Below, piece after piece: positions 63,677-64,000 of a stretch of 64,000 nucleotides of DNA. Every line of letters starts with the position of its first letter. The first letter of the stretch is position 1. Source of the DNA: Stomoxys calcitrans (Eukaryota; Arthropoda; Insecta; Diptera; Muscidae). The position numbers and the translations under genes are program-made. The stretch is taken from NCBI RefSeq assembly GCF_963082655.1, contig NC_081552.1, forward strand, positions 187,314,075 through 187,378,074, read 5' to 3'. The notes beneath the pieces were generated by a model. It ran no database searches. It worked only from the letters and a program-made list of their open reading frames with translations, and was not told where the DNA came from.

Positions 63677-64000
63677 AAGTCAAATTGGGAGATTGGTTCA
63701 TATGGGTGCTATATTAGGTTAAAGACCGATTTGGACCGTACTTGGCACAGTTTTTAGAAGTCATAACAGAACACTATGTGTAAAAGTGTAGCCAAATCCG
63801 ACAAAAATTGCGGCTTGTAAGAGCTCAAGAAGCCAAATCGGCAGATCGGCTTATATAGGAGCTATACCCGGTTATATACCGATTCGGACTTTACTTTGAA
63901 CAGTTGTTGGAAGTCATAACAGAACACTATGTGTAAAATTTTAGCTAACTCAGACAAAAAAGTTGGCTTCCAGGGGCTCAAGTAAAATCTAGTCACATCG
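63677..64000 (+). repeat. Family F element, monomer part, runs out of the window
   Basis: Two to three monomers with gggtgctatattaggttaaa, gaccgatttggaccgtactt and gaagtcataacagaacacta. No head and no 3' block before the window ends. Confidence 0.72.

Noticed and set aside
1..64000. A new enzymatic or defence system
   Set aside because: Apart from the Dpr exons and transposon proteins, no conserved coding gene is recognisable. The large remainder is explained by interspersed repeats and short AT-rich spacers.

Overview
This window is animal nuclear DNA, most likely from a muscoid (calyptrate) fly of the Musca/Stomoxys type. Three things support this. It contains a split gene with GT-AG introns that encodes a Dpr-family immunoglobulin protein. 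It contains tRNA-derived SINEs, APE-type LINEs, Tc1/mariner MITEs and Helitron-like ends. It is saturated with interspersed repeats built around a (GTCY)n microsatellite, a core of about 33 bp and a (TA)n stretch, the layout known for dipteran mini-me/DINE-1 elements. The species assignment is inference. There is no prokaryotic gene, CRISPR array, rRNA or functional tRNA here.

The host gene is on the minus strand. Exon 1 (34008-33939) encodes the start and signal peptide. A 92-bp intron follows, then exon 2 (33846-33644), which carries the N-terminal half of Ig domain 1 with its first cysteine. An intron of about 27.5 kb follows, then exon 3 (6124-5914), which carries the second half of Ig1 with the partner cysteine. 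The remaining exons (Ig2 and membrane anchor) lie beyond coordinate 1 or in sequence I could not recognise. Exon phases agree (1, 0, 1) and all splice sites are canonical, so the gene looks intact where it is visible.

Almost everything else is transposable-element debris. For this report I call the interspersed families A to F. A is the largest family and has rigid 153-bp central tandem repeats. B, C, E and F are related modular families. D is Helitron-like and its copies end in CTAG followed by T. The large intron holds a nearly perfect 7.017-kb direct tandem duplication (about 8381-15397 and 15398-22398). Its junction is a chimeric family-A array, as expected for unequal recombination between two A elements. 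Each copy carries one unexplained exon-like segment.

Region by region: 0.9-4.5 kb is a nearly full-length LINE with a 2A-like N-terminal motif and one frameshift. 4.9-5.4 kb is a SINE inserted into a SINE. 5.9-6.1 kb is Dpr exon 3. 6.4-33.5 kb is the repeat-filled intron with the 7-kb duplication. 33.6-34.3 kb is the Dpr 5' part. 34.7-44 kb is nested A/B/C/D elements and a second foldback mariner MITE. 44-54 kb is a LINE graveyard: one LINE split by a third MITE and by F elements, another split by a SINE. 54-64 kb is more A elements, a small mariner MITE and unique AT-rich stretches. I see no convincing new enzymatic or defence system. The most notable objects are the recombination-generated 7-kb duplication, the rigid 153-bp arrays, the foldback MITEs that replaced the transposase 3' end with an inverted 5' end, and the 2A-like LINE.
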